A DNA stretch of 64,000 nucleotides from CAYMGQ01 sp964390055 (GTDB taxonomy: Bacteria; Bacillota; Clostridia; Peptostreptococcales; Natronincolaceae), in the NCBI GenBank assembly GCA_964390055.1, contig CAYMGQ010000012.1:1-64000 (forward strand), written 5' to 3'. Numbering within the stretch: position 1 is the first letter of the stretch; every line of letters begins with the position of its first letter. Position numbers and translations under genes: made by a program. Positions 18,091 through 26,654 of this stretch are shown piece by piece. A model generated the notes under the pieces. That model had not been told where the DNA came from, did no database searches, and saw only the letters and a list, made by a program, of their open reading frames with translations.

Positions 18091-18346
18091 AATAACCTCC
18101 ATCCCTAAAGCAGGGACGAAGGTTATATCTTCGCGGTACCACCCTAATTGTCAATATTGCGACCATCTCAAAGTTAATACCACTATATAACGGTGTGGGG
18201 CCGTCTAAGCCTACTAACATAAATGCTTTCGATTAGAAACTCCAGGATGTTCTTCAGCAGGAGGCTTATATCGGTCTTCCACCATCACCAATTCGCTAAA
18301 ATTAATCCCCTTACCTACTCTTCCTATCATCGTCTTTTAACCTATA
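18091..18346 (-). promoter_or_regulatory. T-box leader controlling asnS (Asn specifier AAC)
   Basis: On the minus strand the order is a Stem I region containing GATGATAGGAAGAGTAGGTA, a GGTGATGGTGGAAGACC segment, a specifier loop with AAC (18249-18251) just before TCCTGGAG, and the T-box AGGGTGGTACCGCG (18132-18145). A terminator hairpin (18091-18126) ends in a T-rich run. Uncharged tRNA-Asn should stabilise the antiterminator and allow asnS transcription. Confidence 0.95.
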
Positions 18347-18379
18347 ATTCTATTCCTATTTTCTTCTTTTATTACAAAT

Positions 18380-18408
18380 ATTATAAGCTTTTGCCTTGCA
18401 AAAGTCAA
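18380..18408 (-). promoter_or_regulatory. asnS promoter
   Basis: TTGACT (18403-18408), 17-nt spacer, TATAAT (18380-18385) on the minus strand, located 35 bp before the start of the T-box. It is divergent from the marR promoter 40 bp away. Confidence 0.8.
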
Positions 18409-18447
18409 AGTCTTTGCCCCTATCTTGCCCTTATTTTTCCTCTTTTA

Positions 18448-18495
18448 TTGACATTTAGATATATAATATATATACTATTATAGTTAACATGTTAA
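18448..18495 (+). promoter_or_regulatory. marR-MATE promoter with overlapping palindromic operator
   Basis: TTGACA (18448-18453), 17-nt spacer, TATACT (18471-18476). The perfect 12-bp palindrome TTAACATGTTAA (18484-18495) covers the predicted transcription start. An AT-rich palindrome at the start site of a MarR gene is the usual arrangement for autorepression. Confidence 0.75.
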
Positions 18496-18518
18496 TCATA
18501 TGGATTGGGGGTAGTTCC

Positions 18519-18977
18519 TTGCAGAGGGATAAGTATTGTTTACTATACCATCTAAATAGGGTCAGTCATTTAATTAAATGGGAATTAAATAGTCGTCTAG
18601 AGGATTTCCAGCTTACATCAGCCCAATGGAGAGTTTTGATGGAATTGAAACACTATGGAGATAGTAATCAGCCTGGGGACAATATCACCCCCGCCTTTAT
18701 TGCTGAAAGACTCAATGTGGAAAGGCCAGCTATTACTAGGGTGGTTGATTCCTTAATACAGGCTAATTGGATTGTAAAAAAAGATAATCCCCATGACAGG
18801 CGGTCCCAATTTGTTTTTTTAACTGATAAAGCCAAAAGAGCCCTTCCAGACCTACAAATTATAGGGGATAAGGTCATGGAAAAATCCTTTAGGGGAATTA
18901 ATAAAATTGATATCCAGCATTTGAATGCTTTTTTAAAAGGTATGATTAATAATTTTTGCAGGGACAATATTAAATAG
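18519..18977 (+). CDS. MarR-family transcriptional regulator
   Basis: A winged-helix repressor of about 152 residues with the recognition region AERLNVERPAITRVVDSL and the wing DRRSQFVFLTDKA. I choose the TTG at 18519, preceded by GGGGGTAG, over the ATG at 18489, because that ATG lies inside the operator palindrome and has no ribosome-binding site. The MATE gene starts 42 bp downstream, so the regulator probably controls efflux and itself in response to a small-molecule ligand. Confidence 0.88.
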   Translation: MQRDKYCLLYHLNRVSHLIKWELNSRLEDFQLTSAQWRVLMELKHYGDSNQPGDNITPAFIAERLNVERPAITRVVDSLIQANWIVKKDNPHDRRSQFVFLTDKAKRALPDLQIIGDKVMEKSFRGINKIDIQHLNAFLKGMINNFCRDNIK

Positions 18978-19019
18978 AAACTACTGATAAAAATGTAGCA
19001 GAAAGTAGGGAGACAAAGT

Positions 19020-20387
19020 ATGAATTCTTCGAGACAATTAGGTGAAGATCAAATTCCTAAATTATTATTGAGATTTTCAATACCAGCCATTATAGGTATG
19101 CTGGTAAATGCTTTATATAATGTAGTTGATAGAATTTTTGTTGGTAATGGGGTTGGTTCCTTAGGAATAGCAGGAATAACTATTGCATTTCCCATTATGA
19201 CAATTATGATGGCCTTCCAAATGCTAATAGGTATTGGGGCCAATGCCCTTGTAGCTATACGTCTAGGCCAAAAACGTGAAAAGGATGCAGAAAAAATCAT
19301 AGGAAATGCCCTTGTCTTATTGGTGATTTTTGCAATTGTTTTGGCTATCATAGGTACAATCTTCCTGGACCCAATACTTAAAACCCTGGGGGCTAGCAGG
19401 GATGTTCTGCCCTATGCTAGGGAGTATATTAGCATTATCCTATGGGCAGGGATTTTTCAATCTATTGGTTTTGGTATGAATCATTTTATCCGCTCTGAGG
19501 GTAATCCTAAAATAGCCATGTTCACCATGTTAATAGGGGCCATTACCAATACCATCTTGGACCCCATATTTATCTTTGTTTTTGACTGGGGGATGGCTGG
19601 AGCAGCTATAGCAACTGGCATAGCCCAGGCTATATCTGCTGCATGGGTCCTTTATTATTTTATAAGTGGTAGAAGTTCCTTGAGACTTCGTGTTGAAAAT
19701 TTAAAATTGAAATTTGATACCTTTATGGAGATTATCTCCTTGGGATCTTCCCATTTTGCCATGCAGTTGGCCAATAGCCTATTAAATGTAGTTATGAATA
19801 CCACATTAATCACCTACGGGGGAGATATTGCGGTTTCAGGCATGGGAGTAGTCATGAGCCTCAACACCCTAATTCTAATGCCTATATTTGGTATCAACCA
19901 GGGTGCCCAGCCTTTAATTGGATACAACTATGGGGCTGAAAAATACGATAGGGTCAAAGAAACCCTAAAACTGGCTATCCTAGGTGCAACATTTATATCG
20001 GTCCTAGGTTATATAGGCACTAGGCTCTTCCCGGCTCAAATGGTAGCCTTTTTCAACTCAGAGGATGCTGAACTAATTGATTTTGGTACAAGGGCCCTAA
20101 TAACCTTTATGGGAGCCCTGCCTATAATTGGCTTTCAAATTGTTTCGGCCAGCTACTTCCAGGCATCTGGCAAGCCTAAACATGCTGCCGCCCTTAGCCT
20201 ATCAAGGCAGGTCTTAGTATTGATACCGGCCCTGCTTATCCTACCAAGATTTTTTGGATTGCAGGGAGCCCTTTTAGCTGGGCCTACGGCTGACATCATT
20301 TCCTCCATCATAACAGGTTGTTTTATAATTAAGGAAATGAAGGATCTTGGTATACAACATGAGGAAATATTAAGGATTCAAGGATAA
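19020..20387 (+). CDS. MATE-family multidrug efflux transporter
   Basis: A 455-residue inner-membrane protein with about 12 transmembrane segments in two homologous halves, of the NorM/DinF type in Clostridia. PALIGMLVNALYNVVDRIFVG-like features at the N terminus and GINQGAQPLIGYNYGA in the second half are family signatures. It probably exports cationic compounds using a Na+ or H+ gradient. It is co-transcribed with the upstream MarR gene and followed by a strong terminator. Confidence 0.93.
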   Translation: MNSSRQLGEDQIPKLLLRFSIPAIIGMLVNALYNVVDRIFVGNGVGSLGIAGITIAFPIMTIMMAFQMLIGIGANALVAIRLGQKREKDAEKIIGNALVLLVIFAIVLAIIGTIFLDPILKTLGASRDVLPYAREYISIILWAGIFQSIGFGMNHFIRSEGNPKIAMFTMLIGAITNTILDPIFIFVFDWGMAGAAIATGIAQAISAAWVLYYFISGRSSLRLRVENLKLKFDTFMEIISLGSSHFAMQLANSLLNVVMNTTLITYGGDIAVSGMGVVMSLNTLILMPIFGINQGAQPLIGYNYGAEKYDRVKETLKLAILGATFISVLGYIGTRLFPAQMVAFFNSEDAELIDFGTRALITFMGALPIIGFQIVSASYFQASGKPKHAAALSLSRQVLVLIPALLILPRFFGLQGALLAGPTADIISSIITGCFIIKEMKDLGIQHEEILRIQG

Positions 20388-20392
20388 TCAAA

Positions 20393-20420
20393 GCGGCCCA
20401 TTATTATGGGTCGCTTTTTT
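20393..20420 (+). terminator. MATE gene terminator
   Basis: GCGGCCCAT and ATGGGTCGC pair around TATT and are followed by six Ts. Confidence 0.9.
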
Positions 20421-20487
20421 AATGAGTATCAATATATTTATATAATACATACTAATATGGGGGGAGTAATTTAAGGAGAGATGGAAG

Positions 20488-20862
20488 ATGAAAGAAAAAT
20501 ATATATTCTTTACATTGTTTCTATGTATTTTTTTGTTGGTCACCTGTGGACCAGACCAAAAAAGCCAGCCCTATAGCAAGGAATTTCCCTACCTACCCTC
20601 CTACCATGGTCAAATGGAGTTAATAGAGTTTGAGGATAAGGGGACCGGGGAAATGAGCATTGCTACATATTCTGTGCCCTCCATTACAGGCCATGAGTTT
20701 CTCATGGAATATGAGACCCTTCTTCTTAAGGAGGGTTGGGTAAATACCTTCGATAATAAACCTGTATCCATTAATATGGAAAAGGAGGACCATCTAGCCA
20801 TTATCATTACACCACCCGCCAAAGAGGGGGAAAATTTAATAGTAATTATTTATTCCCAATAG
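20488..20862 (+). CDS. small putative lipoprotein
   Basis: A 124-residue protein with a signal peptide (hydrophobic 5-18) ending in LVTC, a plausible though not ideal lipobox (Thr at -1) with Cys20 as the lipidated residue. The mature part is acidic and I recognise no domain. An AAGGAGAG site precedes the ATG. It is convergent with the methyltransferase gene downstream. Function unknown. Confidence 0.6.
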   Translation: MKEKYIFFTLFLCIFLLVTCGPDQKSQPYSKEFPYLPSYHGQMELIEFEDKGTGEMSIATYSVPSITGHEFLMEYETLLLKEGWVNTFDNKPVSINMEKEDHLAIIITPPAKEGENLIVIIYSQ

Positions 20863-20887
20863 TAGCCAAGTATTAGCCTATATAACC

Positions 20888-22027
20888 TTAATCCCTCCTA
20901 GGAGGTCTTGGACCATGAAATTGATAATAGTTACATTGAATCCTACCATTATATAGCTTTCTTTTCCTATCTGCCTTTTTTCCATATAGTTTTTCAAAGT
21001 TTTCATGTGAGCTAATGACATAGTGGGACCAACTTTCCATTTTACCATGTATTTGCCCCATCCTTCTATATAGCCTTTCTACCTCCTTTTTCTCCCCTAA
21101 TCTTTCCCCATAAGGGGGGTTGGATATGGTACAGCCATATTTATAACTTGAGGATAAGTCTTCTATATTTAATTTTTGCACATGGACATCCCCCTCTAGG
21201 AATGCCTCCCTAATGTGAAATCTGGCCAAGCTTAGCACTTCTCCATCGATGTCGGACCCATAGACCCTTATTGGCCTATCATATTGGGCCAAGTCATGGG
21301 TTTCCTCCCGAGATTCCATCCATAATTTTTTAGGGATAAAGTCCCAATCCTCAGAGGCAAAATTACGATTCATACCTGGGGCCATATTCTTGCCAATTAA
21401 ACCGGCCTCTATTGGTATAGTGCCCGAACCACACAGGGGGTCTATTAATACCCTATCTGGATTCCAAAAACTTAGTTGGATAAGACCTGCTGCCAGCGTT
21501 TCCTTCAGGGGGGCCCTATTAGACAGGGTCCTATACCCTCTTTTATGTAAGCCTGCCCCACTAGTGTCTATGGTTAGGGTAGCTATATCCTTGAGCAGGG
21601 CAACCTCTATAGTATATTGACCCCTCTCCTCCTTAAACCAGGAGACCTTATATTTTTCCTTAAGGCTTTCCACCACTGCCTTCTTCACTATGGCCTGGCA
21701 GTCAGGAACACTGGACAATTGAGACCTTATTGATTTTCCTGTAACAGGGAAAATCCCATCCTCAGGTATCCACTTGTCCCATTCCAAGGCCTTTGTATTC
21801 TCAAATAGTTCATCAAAGCTGGTGGCCTTAAATTCACCAATCTTTAAGAGTACCCTATCGGCAGTCCTTAACCATAGGTTGGCCCTGCATATTCCCTTCA
21901 TATCCGTAGTAAAGGTTACCTTACCATTATCCACCCTTACGTCTTCATAGCCAAGTTCCCTAACCTCCCTCGCTACAAGAGCCTCTAATCCAAAGGCAGC
22001 CGTAGCAATCAACTCAATTTTATCCAT
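20888..22027 (-). CDS. THUMP-domain class I SAM-dependent RNA methyltransferase
   Basis: A 379-residue protein with an N-terminal ferredoxin-like/THUMP region (1-155) and a C-terminal Rossmann methyltransferase carrying DPLCGSGTIPIEA and the catalytic SNPPYGERLG motif, as in N2-guanine RNA methyltransferases of the RlmL/YpsC family. The likely substrate is 23S rRNA. The ATG at 22027 follows AGGAGG by 6 nt; an upstream ATG at 22054 lacks such a site. Confidence 0.88.
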   Translation of the reverse strand: MDKIELIATAAFGLEALVAREVRELGYEDVRVDNGKVTFTTDMKGICRANLWLRTADRVLLKIGEFKATSFDELFENTKALEWDKWIPEDGIFPVTGKSIRSQLSSVPDCQAIVKKAVVESLKEKYKVSWFKEERGQYTIEVALLKDIATLTIDTSGAGLHKRGYRTLSNRAPLKETLAAGLIQLSFWNPDRVLIDPLCGSGTIPIEAGLIGKNMAPGMNRNFASEDWDFIPKKLWMESREETHDLAQYDRPIRVYGSDIDGEVLSLARFHIREAFLEGDVHVQKLNIEDLSSSYKYGCTISNPPYGERLGEKKEVERLYRRMGQIHGKMESWSHYVISSHENFEKLYGKKADRKRKLYNGRIQCNYYQFHGPRPPRRD

Positions 22028-22459
22028 TGTAAGCCTCCTATCATCTTTTGCCATTGAAGCTGAATATTAACAACTTTTGATTATAAGATTTAAAGTATAT
22101 AATAATCAGATGAGGAACCCTATACCATAAGTATGGGCTAAAAGAATATTTATATTGAAATTTGTCCTAATTTATCATAAAATTACAATATAGGGAAATT
22201 ATACTCTATTCTTTTGCAGGCAATCGATTTATATTATATATTACTGCTATATTAACTTAAAATTATTTCCTTCATTAATCCCATTATAGATGAAAACTAG
22301 ATTAACTTGAAGAAGGAGGATATTTTAATCCTAGTTTAACTAATTTAAAATCTTCCAATACTTTTCTGTGCAGGAGATGGGATAAGTATATCTCCTCCAT
22401 TTATATATAACTTTAATAGTTATAATAGAATCTTATAATAATAATTAAATAAAGGTGGT
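22028..22459. other. divergent intergenic region with an inverted repeat
   Basis: An AT-rich gap between the methyltransferase (minus) and the first HD-GYP gene (plus). An imperfect 12-bp inverted repeat (22294-22305 and 22325-22337, one bulge) encloses the sequence AGAAGGAGG. GGAGAT/ATCTCC further on forms a shorter hairpin. I find no convincing -35/-10 pair and no recognisable riboswitch. Confidence 0.4.
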
Positions 22460-23554
22460 ATGCTTGTGAATACGAGGGAACAATTAAAAGCTCAGGAAAT
22501 CCATATTAGCAATTTAGAAAAGGGCATGATAATTCATCGGGAAATCCTCAATGATGCTGGTGTTGTCCTAGTCCCTAGAGGTTTTGTTATCCGCAATTTA
22601 GAACGTTTTAAAGATTCTCTTTTGACCCATGATATTCATACAGTTATGGCCAAACCTCCTGAGGAAAAACCAGAAGAGGAAGAATCTCATCATGCATTAA
22701 AAGTTAAGGAATTTATTGAAAGTTTCGATGAAAAAAGAAAAGACCTTAAAAATGAATTTGAAAAGATTATACGGGGGGATGATGTTCAAGAGGAAGACTT
22801 GTACTATAAAATCGAAGATACCCTAGAAGTTTTTGAAGAGGACCTTAATGTTTTCCAATTAATTCAAAAAATAAAGGACCTGGATGATATCACCTATGCC
22901 CATGCACATAATGTTACCCTAATAGCCCACTCAATTGGCAGATGGCTAGAACTAGAGGCGGAAGACCTAAAAAACCTATCCTTGGCCGCACTACTAATTG
23001 ATATAGGAAAAATTCAAATTCCCCAAAGTCTCTTAAATAAAAAGGGAGAACTTACTAAGGAGGAATGGCAACAATTACAAGGTCATGCCATCCTTAGCTA
23101 TGAACTTATAAAGGACTATGATTTTATAGATCCCTCAATTAAGAAGGCTGTCCTCCTACACCACGAAAAAATTGATGGCAGCGGCTATCCTATGGGGATT
23201 TCTGGAGATGAGATACCCCTATTTGCAAAAATCATTGCCATAGCTGACATTTATAGTGCCCTAACTTCCAAGAGGCCTTACCGGTCTAAACGAACTCCTT
23301 TTGAGGCAATCAAGATATTAGAAACTCAGTATATAGGCAAGGTTGATACCAATATTTTATATCTATTTTTAAATCGAATTGGCGACTATTTTATTGGCCA
23401 AAGGGTAAGGCTAAATACTGGAGAAAGCGGGGAGATAGTTTTTATCCCAAAGCGTAATACATATAGGCCTATAATTAAATTGGATAATGAAACTGCCTTA
23501 TTGGATTTAAGCTCCCCACAAAACGAAAATATTGAAATAAATGAATTTGTCTAG
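22460..23554 (+). CDS. HD-GYP domain protein with degenerate HD motif
   Basis: A 364-residue protein with an N-terminal DUF3391-like region and acidic linker (about 70-105), then an HD-GYP domain (about 130-320). GYP-type features are present: HHEKIDGSGYPMG, and the long helix with EEWQQLQGH. The metal-binding HDIGK motif reads IDIGK, so the His that defines the HD pair is lost. It may not hydrolyse cyclic di-GMP and could instead bind it. A GTG at 22466 is an alternative start. A very similar gene lies 370 bp downstream. Confidence 0.85.
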   Translation: MLVNTREQLKAQEIHISNLEKGMIIHREILNDAGVVLVPRGFVIRNLERFKDSLLTHDIHTVMAKPPEEKPEEEESHHALKVKEFIESFDEKRKDLKNEFEKIIRGDDVQEEDLYYKIEDTLEVFEEDLNVFQLIQKIKDLDDITYAHAHNVTLIAHSIGRWLELEAEDLKNLSLAALLIDIGKIQIPQSLLNKKGELTKEEWQQLQGHAILSYELIKDYDFIDPSIKKAVLLHHEKIDGSGYPMGISGDEIPLFAKIIAIADIYSALTSKRPYRSKRTPFEAIKILETQYIGKVDTNILYLFLNRIGDYFIGQRVRLNTGESGEIVFIPKRNTYRPIIKLDNETALLDLSSPQNENIEINEFV

Positions 23555-23560
23555 GATAAG

Positions 23561-23597
23561 GGGCTATTTAATATAAGATGTTATATAGCCCTTTTTT
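23561..23597 (+). terminator. terminator after first HD-GYP gene
   Basis: GGGCTAT and ATAGCCC form the stem, followed by six Ts, 7 nt after the stop codon. Confidence 0.8.
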
Positions 23598-23634
23598 CTT
23601 TGCCCACTATTTTGGAAATATGTGTAGAAGTTTT

Positions 23635-23722
23635 TGTGGATAATGTGGATAACCCTGTTGATAATGGCCCCTGCAGGCCTAGCTTTGTGGGCTCTTTTGT
23701 TAATAAAAAAATATAATCCACA
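23635..23722. promoter_or_regulatory. cluster of DnaA-box-like sequences
   Basis: Two perfect consensus boxes TGTGGATAA stand head to tail (23635-23643 and 23644-23652), followed by TGTTGATAA (23656-23664, one mismatch) and, inverted, TAATCCACA (23714-23722, one mismatch). An A/T-rich stretch lies between. There is no dnaA or dnaN nearby and no strand switch, so this is probably a DnaA-binding regulatory or titration site, not oriC. The rest of the 23555-23926 gap shows only the terminator. Confidence 0.6.
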
Positions 23723-23926
23723 ACTTTCTAAATAGCCTCCTATATTTTCTTAAAGTCCCTTTGGATTTTACAACTAAATATGTTATCTTAATACATACAC
23801 AATCCTATGGACCATACATTTTTTCTATGCAGTTTCTATCTTGGGGCTAGATTAGCTAGCCTTTAGTTTTGCCCCAACTAAATATATATTTGTAGGCTTA
23901 CATCAACTAAAAAAAGGTGATTATAG

Positions 23927-25015
23927 ATGAGAATTATTGACTTATACCATGCAAGGGAAGATTATAGACTAGCATTGCCCATTTTTAATGATCATGGGAA
24001 AATTTTGTTATCCGAGGGAGTCCACCTAAAACCTTCCTTAGTAGCTAAACTACTAGAATTAGGCTACACTAGGGTTTATATAGAAGACGAATACTGTAAG
24101 CAGGAAATTGAAGGGGTAATTAGGCCAGAAGTTAGGCAAAAAGCCATAGGCCATATTAGAAAACTGGCCTCAATTGCCAAGGATTCGGAAAAGGGCAGCA
24201 AAAACCTCCCTAGTCCCTTTGCGGAAGATTTAAATATTGCCAAGGCTACCATTTCCAGTATTGTGGATGAAATCTTTAGCCAGGAAGATATTGTAATTGA
24301 CTTATTAGACTTAAAAACCATTGATGGCTATATATATGAGCACTCAGTTAATGTTATGATTCACTCTCTAGTATTGGGAACCAGCCTAGGCCTTAATAAG
24401 GCAGACCTTGAAAAACTAGCCCTAGCTGCTGCCCTTCACGATATTGGGATGATGTTTATTCCTGAGGAAATATTAAAAAAGAGAAAACCCCTTAATGCCG
24501 AGGAAATAGCTATAATACAAACCCATACTAGCAGGGGCTACGAATTTCTAAAGTCTAGGGCAGATTTAAATCCCACTGTTAGGGTGCCTGCCCTACAACA
24601 TCATAAAAGATACAATAATACGGGTTATCCAGATGATATTTCCTATGATGATATCCACCTGTTTTCAAAAATTATTGGCCTTGCAGATACCTTCGATGCC
24701 ATGACATCCCACCGGCCATATAAAAAGGCAGAACCTGTATCAGAGGTTTTGGAATATATTATGGGTAGTGGTGGCACCTTATTTGATCCGGAATTAACAA
24801 GGGCCTTCATTTTAAATATAAACCCCTATCCACTTAACACCTTGGTCCAATTGAACAATGGTTACATAGGGGTAGTTACACAAATTAATGGCAAATTCTT
24901 CTCCAGGCCAGTAGTTCAACTAATTATGGACCAAAACAAAAATAAAATTACCGGGACTATTAACCTCTTGCAAGAAAAAACCCTGGTAATCCAATCTGTT
25001 ATTAGCAATATCTAA
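23927..25015 (+). CDS. HD-GYP domain phosphodiesterase (probable cyclic di-GMP)
   Basis: A 362-residue protein, similar in layout to its neighbour: a short N-terminal region, then HD-GYP (about 130-320) with an intact HDIG, THTSRGYEFL, and QHHKRYNNTGYP. The usual HDIGK reads HDIGM, so the Lys is replaced, but the metal ligands look present. It probably degrades cyclic di-GMP to pGpG or GMP. An AAAAGGTGAT site precedes the ATG. Paired with the degenerate upstream copy, one may be catalytic and the other sensory. Confidence 0.87.
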   Translation: MRIIDLYHAREDYRLALPIFNDHGKILLSEGVHLKPSLVAKLLELGYTRVYIEDEYCKQEIEGVIRPEVRQKAIGHIRKLASIAKDSEKGSKNLPSPFAEDLNIAKATISSIVDEIFSQEDIVIDLLDLKTIDGYIYEHSVNVMIHSLVLGTSLGLNKADLEKLALAAALHDIGMMFIPEEILKKRKPLNAEEIAIIQTHTSRGYEFLKSRADLNPTVRVPALQHHKRYNNTGYPDDISYDDIHLFSKIIGLADTFDAMTSHRPYKKAEPVSEVLEYIMGSGGTLFDPELTRAFILNINPYPLNTLVQLNNGYIGVVTQINGKFFSRPVVQLIMDQNKNKITGTINLLQEKTLVIQSVISNI

Positions 25016-25021
25016 GGGTAA

Positions 25022-25047
25022 AGACCCCGGCTATAATCCCGGGGTCT
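25022..25047. terminator. bidirectional terminator
   Basis: AGACCCCGG and CCGGGGTCT form a 9-bp GC-rich stem between the convergent HD-GYP gene (plus) and symporter gene (minus). T-rich sequence follows on the plus strand; the minus side is weaker. Confidence 0.75.
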
Positions 25048-25078
25048 CTAGCCTTATTTTTTATAAAGTCTATCCCTC

Positions 25079-26281
25079 TTATTCAGGGATTTCTAATTCA
25101 TCCTCTGTTGATGACACAGCTACAGCCACCGCAGCATCCCCTACTATATTAATTGTTGTTCTTGCCATATCTAATATCCTATCAATTCCTGCAATTAGTG
25201 CTGATCCCTCCAGGGGTATACCTACAGAGGTTAAGACCATAGTTAGCATAATAAATCCTGCCCCAGGTACACCAGCAGTTCCTATAGAGGCCAATGTAGC
25301 AGTAAGGACAATGGTTAATTGTTGGGCCAAGCCTAAATTAAGACCATAGACCTGGGCTACAAAAAGCGCACACACACCCTGGTACAAGGCTGTTCCATCC
25401 ATATTTATAGTTGCCCCTAAAGGGAGGACAAAACTGGCTATATCATTGGGTACCCCTAGATTATCCTTAGAACATTGGATAGTAACAGGCAAGGTTCCAG
25501 CACTACTGGCGGTACTAAAGGCTACCGTTGCCGCAGGTGCAATCCCCTTGAAAAACTTTACTGGGCTCATTTTACCAAATATTTTGACTATTGAAGAATA
25601 TACTATCAAGGAGTGGAGTACAGCCCCCACATAGACAGCAATTATTACCTTTAACAATGGAAATAAAACCGAAGGCCCATTCTCCGCCACCACTGGTGTA
25701 ATTAATCCAAAGACACCATAGGGGGCGAATTTCATAACTAGGCCTGTAATTTTATACATAACTTCGGCCAGGCTATCGAAAAAGCTGAGGAAGGCCTTAC
25801 CCTTATCACCAACTAGGGTAACCCCAACTCCTAAAAACAAAGCAAAGGTTATAATCTGGAGCATATCTCCTGCCACTAAGGCATTTAGCGGATTCCCAGG
25901 AATAATATTAATTAATGTCTCTGCTAGAGATGGAACTGCACTCCCTTCGACTGTTACATCAGTTGGTATAGCCATTCCCATTCCAGGTTGTAGCAGGTTG
26001 GCTAAGACTATGCCTATTACAACCGCTACAGCTGTTGTGACAAGATAAAAACCTATGGTTTTACCCCCTATTCTACCCAGTTTTCTGACATCCTCAGTGC
26101 TTGCAGCTCCAACAATTAAGGATGAAAAAACTAGGGGTACAATAATCATCTTGATTAAATTTAAAAATAAAGTCCCAATGGGTGCAATATAAGTATGGGC
26201 CAGTTCCGGCATTCCTCCTAAGGCCAAGCCAGCGGCAATTCCCGCTATCAAACCAATAAATATCTTTGTTGTTAGTTTCAA
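25079..26281 (-). CDS. dicarboxylate/amino-acid:cation symporter (DAACS family)
   Basis: A 400-residue membrane transporter of the GltP/DctA family with eight helices and two re-entrant loops. AFSTASSAGTLP (first hairpin serine motif), LPLGATINMDGTALYQG and the second hairpin GTAGVPGAG are diagnostic. It takes up glutamate, aspartate or C4-dicarboxylates with Na+ or H+; the exact substrate cannot be told. Monocistronic. Confidence 0.93.
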   Translation of the reverse strand: MKLTTKIFIGLIAGIAAGLALGGMPELAHTYIAPIGTLFLNLIKMIIVPLVFSSLIVGAASTEDVRKLGRIGGKTIGFYLVTTAVAVVIGIVLANLLQPGMGMAIPTDVTVEGSAVPSLAETLINIIPGNPLNALVAGDMLQIITFALFLGVGVTLVGDKGKAFLSFFDSLAEVMYKITGLVMKFAPYGVFGLITPVVAENGPSVLFPLLKVIIAVYVGAVLHSLIVYSSIVKIFGKMSPVKFFKGIAPAATVAFSTASSAGTLPVTIQCSKDNLGVPNDIASFVLPLGATINMDGTALYQGVCALFVAQVYGLNLGLAQQLTIVLTATLASIGTAGVPGAGFIMLTMVLTSVGIPLEGSALIAGIDRILDMARTTINIVGDAAVAVAVSSTEDELEIPE

Positions 26282-26585
26282 AATAAAACCTCCTTTACAT
26301 AAATACTAATGGGCTTTTTCCTTCCTTTTGCCACATAATTATTCCCCTGAAAAGTTTTAAATACCTCCCTTCATTTTAAAAATAGTTGGGAAAGAATAAT
26401 ATAACCTAATAGAAAATATGTCCTTATTATCCATTTAATACTTATTAATTATAATAAGTAAAAGGGACTAAGGCCTTAAACCTTTCTAAACATTTTACAT
26501 GAAATGTTTTATTCATGCAATGATTTATTGCTTTTATTTATAAAAATTTTTCCCAAGAATCCTTAGGGGAATAAAAATTCCTGGC
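26282..26585. other. AT-rich intergenic region upstream of the symporter
   Basis: A gap that should hold the symporter promoter and ribosome-binding site (AGGAGG is just before the ATG). I see no recognisable RNA structure, repeat or small gene. Confidence 0.4.
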
Positions 26586-26626
26586 AAAATAAAAAGATAT
26601 ATCCTTTTTTCTTCAGATATATCTTT
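26586..26626 (-). terminator. spoIIR terminator
   Basis: AAAGATATATC and GATATATCTTT form an 11-bp stem followed by TTATTTT on the minus strand, 28 nt after the spoIIR stop. Confidence 0.75.
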
Positions 26627-26654
26627 CACTGGCATAGGGCTTAAGTATATGAAA

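Noticed and set aside
22291..22333. Third TGA-interrupted gene in the HD-GYP leader (ATG AAA ACT ... TGA)
   Set aside because: The frame hits TAA a few codons after the TGA and has no family similarity.
23600..23730. Chromosome origin oriC at the DnaA-box cluster
   Set aside because: No dnaA, dnaN or rpmH nearby and genes on both sides of the cluster run mainly on the minus strand, so there is no strand switch typical of an origin.
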